Assembly (NCBI RefSeq): GCF_000279535.1 | Contig: NZ_ALCH01000004.1 | Coordinates: 7,501 to 71,500, forward strand | Origin: Streptococcus infantis SPAR10 | GTDB lineage: Bacteria; Bacillota; Bacilli; Lactobacillales; Streptococcaceae | Direction: 5' to 3' | Length of the DNA stretch: 64,000 bases | Shown: one piece after another, positions 51,810 through 61,178 of the stretch | How positions within the stretch are numbered: the stretch's first letter is position 1 | Layout: every line of letters begins with the position of its first letter | The notes under the pieces: generated by a model | The model's database searches: none | Told to the model about the DNA's origin: nothing | Seen by the model: the letters and a program-made list of their open reading frames with translations, nothing else | Position numbers and translations under genes: made by a program

Positions 51810-54572
51810 AAATTCAGACGGTATAGGCACAGGAAAGTTCTCAAAGGTAATGACATCTCCCTTTTGAGTAGCAAGCTGGATACGGTTATCTTTGAGGCGA
51901 CTAGCTTGAACTTCCTTGCCATTAATCTTGACAATACTCGATTCGATGTCTGGATAATCGACCACTAAATCTCCCCCAGCATGGGAAAGGAAAGCTAATG
52001 ACTCAAGATTTTTTTCTTTCCATTTCATGCTGACTTCGAAGTTGCCACGAGCGACTAGACCTGAAATTTGCCCATCTTTCCAGGCATCCGGAAGAGCTGG
52101 TAATGGAGCAATGTAGCCTGTGTGAGATTGAAGGAGCATTTCTGCCATCCCGCTAGTGGCACCAAAGTTCCCATCGATTTGGAAAGGCGCGTGTGTATCC
52201 CAGAGGTTTTCTAGAGTTGAAGATTTAAGCTGTTCAGCCAACAAACGATGGGCACGATTTCCATCTAGGAGACGAGCCCAGAGGTTGATTTTATTGGCCT
52301 TGGACCAACCAGTCCCCCCATCTCCACGATGGTTTAAGGTTGCGCGTGCAGCCTCCAGGTATTCCGGATGATCCTTGCTAAATAGAGTTCCTGGGAAGAG
52401 CCCAACTAGATGGGAAACGTGACGGTGATAGTTTTCAATTCCTTCATTAGTGAATTGAGGACTGTCTTCTTCGTACCATTCCTTGATTCGGCCATCTTGG
52501 TTGATATGAAGTGGTTTGAGCTTGTCAAATTTAGCCTTTACTTCGGTTACCAAGTCTTGGTCGACATTGAGATGATTAGCTGCTTCCATATAGTCATGGA
52601 AGAGTTGCCAAACTAGAGATTGGTCAAAGGTGTTCCCAATCGTGATGGTTCCATGCTCTGGCGAGTAAGATGGAGAAGAAACCCAACGGTCACTAGCCTT
52701 GTCGTAGTGCAAGAAGGAATTCCAGAACTTGGCTGTTTCCTTGAGCATTGGATAAATCTTTTCTTTAAGATAAGTTTCATCCTTGGTGAATTTGTAGTAG
52801 TCATAGACGTTCTGCATCATCCAAGCATTGGCAGCCGGAGACCAGCCCCAATAGTAGTTCCAACCAGGAGTAGTCCAGCCAAATGGTGTCGCCTGGGTAT
52901 GAACCAGCCAACCGTTTTCTTGGCCTTCTTTGGACTCGATACCTGCATATTCTTTAGCAGCGATACGACCATAGTAGCGCATGTCATCGATATAATTGAT
53001 CATTGGCTTAGCCGTTTCTGCAAGATTGTTCATGTAGGCAGGCCAGTAGTTCATTTGTAGATTGACATTGAGGTGGTAGTCTGAGTTCCAAGTTGGATTG
53101 TCTACAGCATTCCAGACTCCTTGCAAGTTGGCAGGAAGGGCATCTGTCCGGTCACGAGAAGAACTGATGAGTAGATAACGTCCGTATTGGAAGAAGAGCT
53201 CTTCTAGTTTTTGCCCTTTTTCTGGGTTATAGGTATGTAGCGCTTCTTTTGTGGTTTGATTAGACCTGCTACCGCCAAGATTTAGTTGAACACGATTAAA
53301 GAGACTTTGGTAATCCTTGATGTGATTATTTTTTAGAGTTTCATAATCTTTTGCCTTAGAAGCTTCGACAATCGATTTGACAGTTTTTTCTAGATCAATA
53401 TCCTTACGATAGTTGGTTTTTGGATTTTGAGCAAAATTGGTCTTGGCACTCAGTAAAAGAGTTGCATAGCTGGCTCCAGTGACAGTCAAGTAGCCATCTT
53501 GGGCAGTAACTTGTCCGTCTGTCTTGATTCCAAGATAGGAAGCAAATTTCAGACCATTGTCTTTGACAGTTCCTTTGAGCAAAATACCATTAGAATCAGT
53601 CGTAACTGCTCCTTGTTTATAATTCGAATATTCCCAGGAGTAGTCGCCATTCGCAATCAAATCTTCAGTCAAGCTATTCCAAAGTGTAAAATCAAGAGTC
53701 TTATCACCTTTTTTACTCAAGTGGGTCACAGTAACATCGTCAGGATAGCTAGAGAAGGTTTCGCGTTTAAAGTTTGTACCGTCTTGGGTATAAGAAGTGG
53801 TCGAGATGGCCTCAGAAATATCTAAGCCACGATGATAGTCGGTAACATTCTCCAAACCTTTCTTTTGGTTGTTAAAGACCATAAAGATATCACCAAAAGA
53901 TAAGTAACGACCATACTGAGCATTGTTTGGTCCGACTAGGTTGCGCTCCGCTAATTGCTTTGCCTTTTGACGGTTTCCTTCTTCTAATGCCTTACGAATT
54001 TCTGATAAGACCTTATAGCGGTCTTGATAGTTTCCTCCATTGTAATCGGTGCTATCCGGTTGCGGTCCACCAGACCAGAGAGTTTTTTCATTGTATTGGA
54101 TTCTTTCTTCACCGATGAGCCCAAAAACTTTTGCCCCCATTTCTCCATTTCCGACTGGCAGGGCTTGTTTTTCCCAGCCGTCATAAGAAGGGGCAGTTGG
54201 TTGGTCGTAATGAAGTTGATAGTTTTCTTGCTTAGTCATAGGAAGTTCTGGTTTTTCACTCTCCTTATTTTCAGAAGGTTCAACTACAGCGTTAGTCTCT
54301 GATTGATGATGTATTTGAGGTGTTTCTTTTTCAGGTTTTACCTCTTTGGCAGCTAATTCAGTAGAAGTTTGATTTTCTGTGCTTGGTTGATTTTCCTTAT
54401 CCTCTTGAGTGGGTTCCTCTACTTTTGTATTCACTTGAACCGTAGTCTCACTGACACTTGCTTGATTTTCTTTCACTTCGATGCCATCGGAAGCTACATT
54501 CTGTGTCGCTATAAAAACAGAAGCAGTTCCAACGGTCAATTTTCGGATGCTATACTTACAGGATTTTCCCAA
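51804..54572 (-). CDS. GH95 alpha-L-fucosidase with YSIRK signal, start region disturbed
   Basis: About 922 residues from TTG 54572. A YSIRK-G/S-type signal (YSIRKLTVGTASVFIA) is followed by a Glu/Thr/Ser-rich linker of about 110 residues and then the GH95 domain. The acid Glu in SYSPEHG and the Asp in QIDGNFGAT correspond to known GH95 catalytic residues; NYWPAYMNNL and WGWSPAANAW are also typical. It should release alpha-1,2-fucose from host glycans at the cell surface or outside. No LPxTG anchor is present. The ATG with the best ribosome site (54586) is out of frame; an in-frame ATG at 54617 has none, and TTG at 54572 has GGAG eight bases upstream. Expression may be reduced. Confidence 0.8.
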   Translation of the reverse strand: MGKSCKYSIRKLTVGTASVFIATQNVASDGIEVKENQASVSETTVQVNTKVEEPTQEDKENQPSTENQTSTELAAKEVKPEKETPQIHHQSETNAVVEPSENKESEKPELPMTKQENYQLHYDQPTAPSYDGWEKQALPVGNGEMGAKVFGLIGEERIQYNEKTLWSGGPQPDSTDYNGGNYQDRYKVLSEIRKALEEGNRQKAKQLAERNLVGPNNAQYGRYLSFGDIFMVFNNQKKGLENVTDYHRGLDISEAISTTSYTQDGTNFKRETFSSYPDDVTVTHLSKKGDKTLDFTLWNSLTEDLIANGDYSWEYSNYKQGAVTTDSNGILLKGTVKDNGLKFASYLGIKTDGQVTAQDGYLTVTGASYATLLLSAKTNFAQNPKTNYRKDIDLEKTVKSIVEASKAKDYETLKNNHIKDYQSLFNRVQLNLGGSRSNQTTKEALHTYNPEKGQKLEELFFQYGRYLLISSSRDRTDALPANLQGVWNAVDNPTWNSDYHLNVNLQMNYWPAYMNNLAETAKPMINYIDDMRYYGRIAAKEYAGIESKEGQENGWLVHTQATPFGWTTPGWNYYWGWSPAANAWMMQNVYDYYKFTKDETYLKEKIYPMLKETAKFWNSFLHYDKASDRWVSSPSYSPEHGTITIGNTFDQSLVWQLFHDYMEAANHLNVDQDLVTEVKAKFDKLKPLHINQDGRIKEWYEEDSPQFTNEGIENYHRHVSHLVGLFPGTLFSKDHPEYLEAARATLNHRGDGGTGWSKANKINLWARLLDGNRAHRLLAEQLKSSTLENLWDTHAPFQIDGNFGATSGMAEMLLQSHTGYIAPLPALPDAWKDGQISGLVARGNFEVSMKWKEKNLESLAFLSHAGGDLVVDYPDIESSIVKINGKEVQASRLKDNRIQLATQKGDVITFENFPVPIPSEFD

Positions 54573-54856
54573 TAGCTCTTCTCCATAAAAACTCCTTTCT
54601 CGATTCTGTAAGCGCATACATTTTTTGTAAAAAAAATAAGCCTTGCAGAAAGATGTTTCCTTTGTTTTGTATAATCTTAATATAGCAAATAAATCAATCC
54701 AATGCAAGTTTTTTTAGGAAAAACTGAATTATTTTACCAAATTTTAGTTCTTTTTTTAATTTTATTGAATTAAAAAAGATTAGAGCAGAAAAAGAATCTG
54801 AGTAATGCCCTACCCTTTTGAAAGCGTAAATCAAACTAGTCAGGCGTGGGACTTTA

Positions 54857-54865
54857 TGGTATAAT
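54857..54865 (+). promoter_or_regulatory. Extended -10 promoter of yneF
   Basis: TGGTATAAT, 33 bases before the ATG. Confidence 0.65.
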
Positions 54866-54898
54866 ATAGAAGATTCAAAAAGAAACAGGAGAAATATT

Positions 54899-55144
54899 AT
54901 GGACCTTATTTTAGCAATTGTCTTGATTGTTTTAGCTTTTCTTGGTGGAGCTCTTGGAGGAATGTACTTGGTGCGCAAGCAAATTGAAAAAGAATTTGCT
55001 GATAACCCACGTTTGAATGCAGAAGCAGTTCGTACTCTGTTGAGTGCAAATGGTCAAAAGCCAAGCGAAGCTAAGGTACAACAAGTTTACCACCAAATCA
55101 TTCGCCAACAAAAAGCAGCCCTTGCTAACAATAAAAAGAAATAA
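54899..55144 (+). CDS. yneF: UPF0154 protein YneF
   Basis: An 81-residue protein: an N-terminal membrane helix ([23 protein letters not shown]), then a soluble helical part with the family motif [29 protein letters not shown] and a basic tail. The function is unknown. ACAGGAGAAAT precedes the ATG. It lies between the fucosidase and murI, as yneF does beside murI in pneumococcus. Confidence 0.93.
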   Translation: MDLILAIVLIVLAFLGGALGGMYLVRKQIEKEFADNPRLNAEAVRTLLSANGQKPSEAKVQQVYHQIIRQQKAALANNKKK

Positions 55145-55151
55145 ATAGGAA

Positions 55152-55179
55152 AAGTCTGGGATGAAAATTCCAGACTTCT
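55152..55179 (+). terminator. Possible yneF terminator
   Basis: An 11-bp stem with one G-T pair and a GAAA loop follows the stop, but the T run is missing. Confidence 0.4.
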
Positions 55180-55218
55180 CACTATGTTCAACTGATATTT
55201 AAGGATAAGACTTTTTCC

Positions 55219-55246
55219 TTGCATTCTATTGATATTTGATTATGAT
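55219..55246 (+). promoter_or_regulatory. Possible promoter of the murI operon
   Basis: TTGCAT (55219-55224), 16 bases, then TATGAT (55241-55246). A leader of about 100 bases would precede murI. Confidence 0.45.
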
Positions 55247-55351
55247 TAAGAGGGAGATAGTCTGGAGTTTACCAGTCTGTCAGAAATTTCAGCGAGAAAT
55301 GTAATGATAATGAACTATTAATCAGAAAAATAAGACTAGAAAGAAGACTGT

Positions 55352-56146
55352 ATGGATAATCGACCAATTGGTTTTTTGGATTCGGGCGTTGGAGGTTTGA
55401 CCGTTGTACGTGAGCTCATGCGCCAGCTTCCTCATGAAGAAATCGTCTATATTGGAGATTCGGCACGGGCACCCTATGGTCCTCGTCCTGCTGAGCAAAT
55501 TCGTGAATACACTTGGCAACTGGTCAACTTTCTTTTGACTAAGGATGTCAAGATGATTGTCATCGCTTGTAATACTGCAACAGCAGTTGTTTGGGAAGAA
55601 ATTAAATCCAAACTCGATATTCCTGTTCTTGGAGTGATTTTACCGGGCGCTTCAGCTGCTATCAAAGCAAGTCAGGGTGGGAGAATCGGTGTGATTGGAA
55701 CACCGATGACAGTGCAATCAGATATCTATCGTCAAAAAATTCATGACCTAGATCCAAATTTGCAAGTTGAAAGTTTGGCCTGCCCTAAGTTTGCTCCCTT
55801 GGTTGAGTCTGGGGCCCTTTCAACCAGTGTGACCAAGAAAGTAGTTTATGAAACCTTGCGTCCTTTGGTCGGCAAGGTAGACAGCTTGATTTTGGGCTGT
55901 ACCCACTATCCGCTACTCAGACCCATTATCCAAAATGTGATGGGACCAGAGGTAAAACTGATTGATAGTGGAGCAGAGTGTGTACGGGATATTTCTGTAT
56001 TACTTAATTATTTCGAGATTAATCGTAGCCGGGATGCCGGCCCTCTACAACACCGTTTTTATACGACTGCAAATAGCCATAGTTTTGCTCAGATTGGAGC
56101 GGAATGGCTAGAAAAAGAGATTCATGTGGAGCATGTAACATTATGA
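55352..56146 (+). CDS. murI: Glutamate racemase
   Basis: A 264-residue cofactor-independent racemase supplying D-glutamate for peptidoglycan. The catalytic cysteines are C73 (IACNTATA) and the one in GCTHYPLL; the N-terminal [11 protein letters not shown] is diagnostic. The start is the ATG at 55352 after AGAAAG. It overlaps the next gene by four bases and opens a long run of coupled genes to yidD. Confidence 0.95.
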   Translation: MDNRPIGFLDSGVGGLTVVRELMRQLPHEEIVYIGDSARAPYGPRPAEQIREYTWQLVNFLLTKDVKMIVIACNTATAVVWEEIKSKLDIPVLGVILPGASAAIKASQGGRIGVIGTPMTVQSDIYRQKIHDLDPNLQVESLACPKFAPLVESGALSTSVTKKVVYETLRPLVGKVDSLILGCTHYPLLRPIIQNVMGPEVKLIDSGAECVRDISVLLNYFEINRSRDAGPLQHRFYTTANSHSFAQIGAEWLEKEIHVEHVTL

Positions 56147-57114
56147 CAAACAAAATTTATGAATACAAGGATGACCAGGACTGGTATGTAGGTGTCTGGG
56201 ACGTCTACGGTGGAATCTATAGCCTCATAAAAGATCCTCTTGATCTCGATTTTATGGATTTGGCTCGCATTTTCAGTGATGAGGAAAATGGTTTTCCAAT
56301 CACGATTACGGTAATGCGTTGGTCTTCCAACTTCCGTTTACTCTCTTTTATCGTTGAGATTTTAAATGCAGAAGCCGGTCGAAACTTGGAAGTCATTCAA
56401 CGCCAAGGTGCCTTGCTCTTAGTTGAAAATGGACAACTCTTGCATGTGGAATTACCTAAAGAAGGAGTAGATGTTGAAGCCTTCTTTGAAACTAGCAAAG
56501 TCAGAGAAACCTTGTTGATAGCGACTCGTAATGAAGGGAAGACCAAGGAATTTCGTGCTATATTTGATAAACTTGGATATGATGTGGAGAATCTCAATGA
56601 TTACCCAGATCTGCCTGAAGTTGCTGAAACTGGTATGACCTTTGAAGAAAATGCTCGCCTTAAGGCTGAAACCATCTCCAAATTGACAGGCAAGATGGTT
56701 CTAGCAGATGATTCAGGTCTTAAAGTCGATGTCCTCGGTGGATTGCCAGGCGTTTGGTCAGCTCGATTTGCAGGAGTGGGAGCCACTGACCAGGAAAACA
56801 ATGCTAAACTCTTGCACGAATTAGCCATGGTCTTTGAACTCAAGGACCGTTCGGCACAATTCCACACCACTTTGGTTGTGGCTAGCCCAGGTAAGGAAAG
56901 CTTGGTGGTCGAAGCCGATTGGCCAGGCTACATTAACTTTGAACCTAAGGGTGAAAATGGTTTTGGCTATGACCCTCTTTTCCTAGTAGGAGAAACAGGC
57001 AAGTCATCAGCTGAATTAACTCTTGAAGAAAAAAATAGTCAATCTCACCGTGCCTTAGCCGTTAAGAAACTTTTGGAGGTATTTCCATCATGGCAAAGCA
57101 AACCATCATTGTAA
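56143..57114 (+). CDS. rdgB: XTP/dITP diphosphatase with N-terminal extension
   Basis: 323 residues. The C-terminal ~195 residues form the RdgB/HAM1 enzyme that hydrolyses non-canonical purine triphosphates: [31 protein letters not shown] and [11 protein letters not shown] are all present. The first ~125 residues are a separate domain of unknown role that lacks known motifs ([25 protein letters not shown]). Pneumococcal orthologues have the same fusion. The ATG at 56143 overlaps the murI stop (ATGA). Confidence 0.92.
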   Translation: MTNKIYEYKDDQDWYVGVWDVYGGIYSLIKDPLDLDFMDLARIFSDEENGFPITITVMRWSSNFRLLSFIVEILNAEAGRNLEVIQRQGALLLVENGQLLHVELPKEGVDVEAFFETSKVRETLLIATRNEGKTKEFRAIFDKLGYDVENLNDYPDLPEVAETGMTFEENARLKAETISKLTGKMVLADDSGLKVDVLGGLPGVWSARFAGVGATDQENNAKLLHELAMVFELKDRSAQFHTTLVVASPGKESLVVEADWPGYINFEPKGENGFGYDPLFLVGETGKSSAELTLEEKNSQSHRALAVKKLLEVFPSWQSKPSL

Positions 57115-57611
57115 TGAGCGACTCCCATGGAGATAGCTTGATTGTAGAAGAAATACGTGATCGCTATCTTGGGAAAGTTGATGCCATTTTTCACGATGGT
57201 GACTCGGAGCTTCGCCCAGATTCACCACTCTGGGAAGGAATTCAGGTAGTTAGAGGAAACATGGATTTCTATTCAGATTATCCAGAACGCTTAGTGACTC
57301 AACTGGGTCCTACCAAGATTATCCAGACTCACGGACACTTATTTGACATTAACTTCAATTTCCAAAAACTAGATTTCTGGGCCCAAGAGGAAGATGCTGA
57401 TATCTGTCTCTATGGTCACTTGCATGTGCCAAATGCTTGGATGGAAGGGAAGACCCTCTTTCTAAATCCAGGTTCTATCAGCCAACCACGTGGAACCATC
57501 AGAGAATGTCTTTACGCTCGTGTAGAGATTGATGACAGCTATTTCAAAGTGGACTTTTTGACACGTAATCATGAGGTTTATCCTGGCTTATCCAAGGAGT
57601 TTGCTCGATGA
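57090..57611 (+). CDS. YfcE/MJ0936-type metallophosphodiesterase
   Basis: A 173-residue calcineurin-like phosphoesterase. Metal ligands are visible: D11 and H13 (MSDSHGD), DGD (HDGDSE), VRGNMD, QTHGH and YGHLH. Substrates of this subgroup are phosphodiesters tested in vitro; the in vivo role is unknown. It overlaps rdgB by 25 bases, with TTGGAGG upstream. Confidence 0.92.
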   Translation: MAKQTIIVMSDSHGDSLIVEEIRDRYLGKVDAIFHDGDSELRPDSPLWEGIQVVRGNMDFYSDYPERLVTQLGPTKIIQTHGHLFDINFNFQKLDFWAQEEDADICLYGHLHVPNAWMEGKTLFLNPGSISQPRGTIRECLYARVEIDDSYFKVDFLTRNHEVYPGLSKEFAR

Positions 57612-58069
57612 TTGCCAAAGAATTTGAACTCTTTTTGCTGGAGCAAGAGGAAACCTTTTTGACTCCTGCTGAAAATTTGGCTGTGCTCATTGATACTCAC
57701 AATGCAGATCATGCAATTCTCCTCCTTAGCCAGATGACTTATACACGAGTTCCAGTAGTGACTGCTGAGAAAAAATTTGTTGGGACCATAGGGCTTAGAG
57801 ATATCTTTGCATATCAAATGGAGCAGGGTTTGAGTCAGGAAGTCATGGCGGATATGGATATTGTTCACATGACAAAGAAGGATGTCGCGGTAGTTAATCC
57901 AGACTATACATTGACGGATGTTTTACATAAGCTAGTGGATGAGTCTTTCCTGCCAGTCGTTGGTAAGGATGGCCTTTTCCAAGGGATTATCACGCGGAAG
58001 TCAATTCTCAAGGCTGTCAATGCCCTCCTGCATGACTTTAGTAAGGAATATGAGATTCGAAGCAAATGA
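57608..58069 (+). CDS. cbpB: CBS-pair protein, c-di-AMP-binding CbpB/DarB family
   Basis: A 153-residue protein made almost only of two CBS motifs (about 15-75 and 80-145). VTAEKKFVGTIGLRDIF and GKDGLFQGIITRKSIL are the paired nucleotide-binding ends. In Gram-positives the equivalent single CBS-pair proteins (CbpB, DarB) bind c-di-AMP and report K+ status to Rel. This is family knowledge and not shown by the sequence alone. It overlaps the neighbours by four bases on each side. Confidence 0.8.
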   Translation: MIAKEFELFLLEQEETFLTPAENLAVLIDTHNADHAILLLSQMTYTRVPVVTAEKKFVGTIGLRDIFAYQMEQGLSQEVMADMDIVHMTKKDVAVVNPDYTLTDVLHKLVDESFLPVVGKDGLFQGIITRKSILKAVNALLHDFSKEYEIRSK

Positions 58070-58800
58070 GAGAATGGATTTTAACATTTTTAGAAGAAAA
58101 GCAAAATCTATCTAGTAATTCTAAACAGTCTTATAAATATGACTTGGAGCAGTTTTTAGATCTTATTGGAGAACGAATTTCTGAGACAAGTTTAAAAATT
58201 TACCAAGCCCAGCTATCAAATTTTAAAATCAGTGCCCAAAAGCGTAAAGTTTCTGCCTGCAATCAATTTCTTTACTTTTTATACCAGAAAGGAAAGATTG
58301 GCGCCTTTTATCGTTTGGAATTGCCGAAACAGGCTGAGAAAAAACAAGTCAAGTCAGAGCTTTTAGACTTGAGTTCTTTCTGGCAAGAAAGTACCTATCC
58401 AGAAGGGCGTTTAATAGCCTTATTGATAGTTGAATTGGGCCTCTTGCCTAGTGAAATTCTAGCCATAAAAATAAGTGATGTGAATCTAGATTTTCAAGTG
58501 TTGAGAATCAATAAAGCTTCTCAAAAAAGAATCTTGAGTCTTCCCACAAAATTACTTGCAGAGTTAGAACCCTTGATGGGACAGACCTACCTCTTTGAAA
58601 AAGCTGGTAGGTCATACTCTCGTCAATGGGCCTTTCGTCAGTTAGAAGCCTTTCTAAAGGAAAAAGGTTTTGCAGATTTATCGGCTCAAGGATTGAGAGA
58701 ACAGTTTATACTGAGACAAATTGAAGAGAAGGTTGACTTATATGAAATCGCCAAAAAATTGGGATTAAAAACAGTCATGACCTTAGAAAAATATAGATAA
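58066..58800 (+). CDS. XerD-like tyrosine recombinase family protein, catalytically degenerate
   Basis: A 244-residue protein with an N-terminal SAM-like core-binding domain (residues 1-90) and a C-terminal phage-integrase fold. The catalytic set is mostly lost: the first Arg is replaced (GLLPSE instead of GLRxSE), the HxxR box reads QGLR, and the last His/Trp is Leu ([12 protein letters not shown]). The Arg of the second box and the Tyr remain. It corresponds to the streptococcal XerD-like protein before scpA that does not act at dif. Role unknown. Confidence 0.88.
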   Translation: MREWILTFLEEKQNLSSNSKQSYKYDLEQFLDLIGERISETSLKIYQAQLSNFKISAQKRKVSACNQFLYFLYQKGKIGAFYRLELPKQAEKKQVKSELLDLSSFWQESTYPEGRLIALLIVELGLLPSEILAIKISDVNLDFQVLRINKASQKRILSLPTKLLAELEPLMGQTYLFEKAGRSYSRQWAFRQLEAFLKEKGFADLSAQGLREQFILRQIEEKVDLYEIAKKLGLKTVMTLEKYR

Positions 58801-59534
58801 TGGATATTAAATTAAAAGATTTTGAAGGGCCTTTGGACTTGCTCTTACACTTGGTTTCAAAGTATCAGATGGATATCTATGATGTACCGATTACAGAAGT
58901 TATTGAGCAGTATCTAGCCTACATATCAACCTTACAAGCCATGCGTTTAGAAGTGGCAGGTGAATATATGGTGATGGCTAGCCAACTGATGCTGATTAAG
59001 AGTCGCAAGCTCTTGCCAAAGGTTGCAGAAGTGACGGATTTAGAGGATGACCTAGAGCAGGATCTCCTTTCTCAGATTGAGGAATACCGTAAATTTAAAC
59101 TTCTGGGAGAGCAGTTGGAAGTGAAGCACCAGGAACGAGCTCAATATTACTCAAAAGCACCTACAGAGTTAATTTACGAAGATGCAGAACTTGTGCATGA
59201 TAAGACGACGATTGATCTTTTCTTAGCCTTTTCAACCTTACTGACCAAGAAAAAGGAAGAATTCTCGAAAAGTCACACAACAATCTTACGAGATGAGTAT
59301 AAGATTGAAGATATGATGGTCATCGTTCGAGAAGCCTTGGTTGAAGGTCAACAATTATGCTTGCAGGATTTGTTTAAAGAAACCAAGGATTTACACGAGG
59401 TCATTACACTCTTTTTAGCAACCTTGGAGTTGATTAAAACCCAAGAAATTCTCTTGATTCAAAAAGAGAGTTTTGGAGATATTTATCTCATGAAAAAGAA
59501 TGAAGAAAATCAAGTAGAGCAGAGTCAAGCTTGA
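58800..59534 (+). CDS. scpA: Segregation and condensation protein A
   Basis: A 244-residue kleisin of the SMC-ScpAB condensin. The N-terminal [24 protein letters not shown] and [19 protein letters not shown] are family signatures; the C-terminal winged helix follows a flexible acidic middle. Its ATG overlaps the previous stop by one base, and scpB follows after 12 bases. Confidence 0.96.
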   Translation: MDIKLKDFEGPLDLLLHLVSKYQMDIYDVPITEVIEQYLAYISTLQAMRLEVAGEYMVMASQLMLIKSRKLLPKVAEVTDLEDDLEQDLLSQIEEYRKFKLLGEQLEVKHQERAQYYSKAPTELIYEDAELVHDKTTIDLFLAFSTLLTKKKEEFSKSHTTILRDEYKIEDMMVIVREALVEGQQLCLQDLFKETKDLHEVITLFLATLELIKTQEILLIQKESFGDIYLMKKNEENQVEQSQA

Positions 59535-59546
59535 TAGAGAGGAAAT

Positions 59547-60116
59547 ATGAGTACTTTAGCAGAAATAGAAGCACTCCTGTTTGTAGCGGGGGAGGATGGC
59601 ATTAGAGTCCGTCAGCTAGCTGAGGTCCTATCGCTTCCACCGACTGGGATCCAGCAAAGCTTAGAAAAGTTAACCCACAAGTATGAAAAAGACCAGGATT
59701 CCAGTTTAGCACTGATTGAGACAGGAGGGGCTTACAAATTGGTAACCAAGCCTCAATTTGCTGATGTTTTGAAGGAATATTCTAAGGCGCCCATTAACCA
59801 GAGTCTATCTCGAGCTGCCCTTGAAACCTTGTCCATTATTGCTTATAAGCAACCTATCACACGTATAGAAATCGATGCTATTCGTGGGGTTAATTCGAGT
59901 GGAGCTTTGGCAAAGTTACAGGCCTTTGACTTGATACGAGAAGATGGAAAGAAAGAAGTTCTTGGTCGTCCTAATCTCTATGTAACGACGGATTATTTCC
60001 TAGATTACATGGGTATTAACCATTTGGAAGAATTGCCTGTGATTGACGAGCTTGAAATTCAAGCACAAGAAAGCCAATTATTTGGTGAAAGGATAGAAGA
60101 AGATGAGAATCAATAA
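59547..60116 (+). CDS. scpB: Segregation and condensation protein B
   Basis: A 189-residue protein with two tandem winged-helix domains. [39 protein letters not shown] and [11 protein letters not shown] are typical ScpB motifs. It binds ScpA in the SMC complex. GAGAGGAAA precedes the ATG. The rluB start overlaps the end by 14 bases. Confidence 0.96.
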   Translation: MSTLAEIEALLFVAGEDGIRVRQLAEVLSLPPTGIQQSLEKLTHKYEKDQDSSLALIETGGAYKLVTKPQFADVLKEYSKAPINQSLSRAALETLSIIAYKQPITRIEIDAIRGVNSSGALAKLQAFDLIREDGKKEVLGRPNLYVTTDYFLDYMGINHLEELPVIDELEIQAQESQLFGERIEEDENQ

Positions 60117-60828
60117 ATATATTGCCCACGCAGGTGTGGCCAGTAGGAGAAAAGCAGAAGAGTTGATCAAGCAAGGCTTGGTGACTGTTAACGGTCAGGT
60201 AGTACGTGAACTTGCGACAACTATCAAGTCTGGTGATAAGGTCGAAGTTGAAGGCCAACCCATCTATAACGAAGAAAAAGTCTACTATCTACTTAACAAA
60301 CCACGCGGTGTGATTTCAAGTGTAACAGATGATAAGGGACGTAAGACGGTTGTTGATCTTTTGCCTAATGTGAAAGAGCGTATCTATCCTGTAGGACGTT
60401 TGGACTGGGATACATCAGGTGTCTTGATTTTGACCAATGATGGTGACTTTACAGACGAGATGATTCACCCTCGAAATGAGATTGACAAGGTCTATGTGGC
60501 GCGTGTGAAAGGAATTGCTAACAAAGAAAATCTCCGCCCCTTGACCCGTGGTCTTGAGATTGATGGTAAGAAGACTAAGCCGGCCGTCTACGAAATTCTC
60601 AAAGTAGATCCTGTTAAAAACCGTTCTGTTGTACAGTTGACCATCCATGAAGGACGTAACCACCAGGTTAAAAAGATGTTTGAAGCAGTTGGGCTTCAAG
60701 TGGATAAGTTGTCTCGGACACGTTTTGGACACTTAGACTTGACAGGTCTCCGTCCAGGAGAATCCCGTCGTCTTAACAAAAAAGAAATCAGCCAACTACA
60801 CACCATGGCTGTAACAACTAATAAATAA
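60103..60828 (+). CDS. rluB: Pseudouridine synthase RluB (RsuA family)
   Basis: A 241-residue enzyme: an N-terminal S4 domain ([19 protein letters not shown]) and the catalytic domain with [20 protein letters not shown] (catalytic Asp) and [13 protein letters not shown]. It modifies 23S rRNA (U2605 in E. coli numbering). It is coupled to scpB and followed by yidD with overlapping stop/start. Confidence 0.95.
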   Translation: MRINKYIAHAGVASRRKAEELIKQGLVTVNGQVVRELATTIKSGDKVEVEGQPIYNEEKVYYLLNKPRGVISSVTDDKGRKTVVDLLPNVKERIYPVGRLDWDTSGVLILTNDGDFTDEMIHPRNEIDKVYVARVKGIANKENLRPLTRGLEIDGKKTKPAVYEILKVDPVKNRSVVQLTIHEGRNHQVKKMFEAVGLQVDKLSRTRFGHLDLTGLRPGESRRLNKKEISQLHTMAVTTNK

Positions 60829-61064
60829 TGAAACGAATTTTAATTGCGCCTGTGCGCTTTTACCAACGCTTTATATCCCCTGCATTCCCACCTTCTTGTA
60901 GATTTGAGCCTACTTGTTCAAATTACATGATTCAGGCTATTGAAAAGCATGGATTTAAGGGGGTTCTGATGGGATTGGCACGGATTTTACGATGTCATCC
61001 TTGGTCTGAAATAGGTAAAGACCCCGTACCAGATCACTTTTCTTTAAAGAGAAATTCAAAATAA
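60828..61064 (+). CDS. yidD: Membrane protein insertion efficiency factor YidD
   Basis: A 78-residue protein with the family signature [32 protein letters not shown] (Cys24, Cys30) and a closing [12 protein letters not shown]. It is thought to assist YidC-dependent insertion. It ends the murI-yidD series; a terminator follows. In pneumococcus the pia iron-uptake genes lie next in line, but here pepA does. Confidence 0.95.
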   Translation: MKRILIAPVRFYQRFISPAFPPSCRFEPTCSNYMIQAIEKHGFKGVLMGLARILRCHPWSEIGKDPVPDHFSLKRNSK

Positions 61065-61091
61065 AAAGAATCACAGTCGTGATTCTTTTTT
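61063..61091 (+). terminator. Terminator after yidD
   Basis: A 12-bp perfect stem (AAAAAGAATCAC with GTGATTCTTTTT) with an AGTC loop and a T tail. Confidence 0.88.
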
Positions 61092-61178
61092 GGTGTAGAT
61101 AGATCTATAGATTGATGATTTTCACTACACTTCTCCTATAAAAAGTGGTAAAATGGTTGAAAGAAAGAAGGGATAGAA

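Noticed and set aside
53499..53825. Plus-strand ORFs opposite the fucosidase (for example 52620-53060 and 53499-53825)
   Set aside because: They are antisense shadows of a well-supported minus-strand gene and lack ribosome sites.
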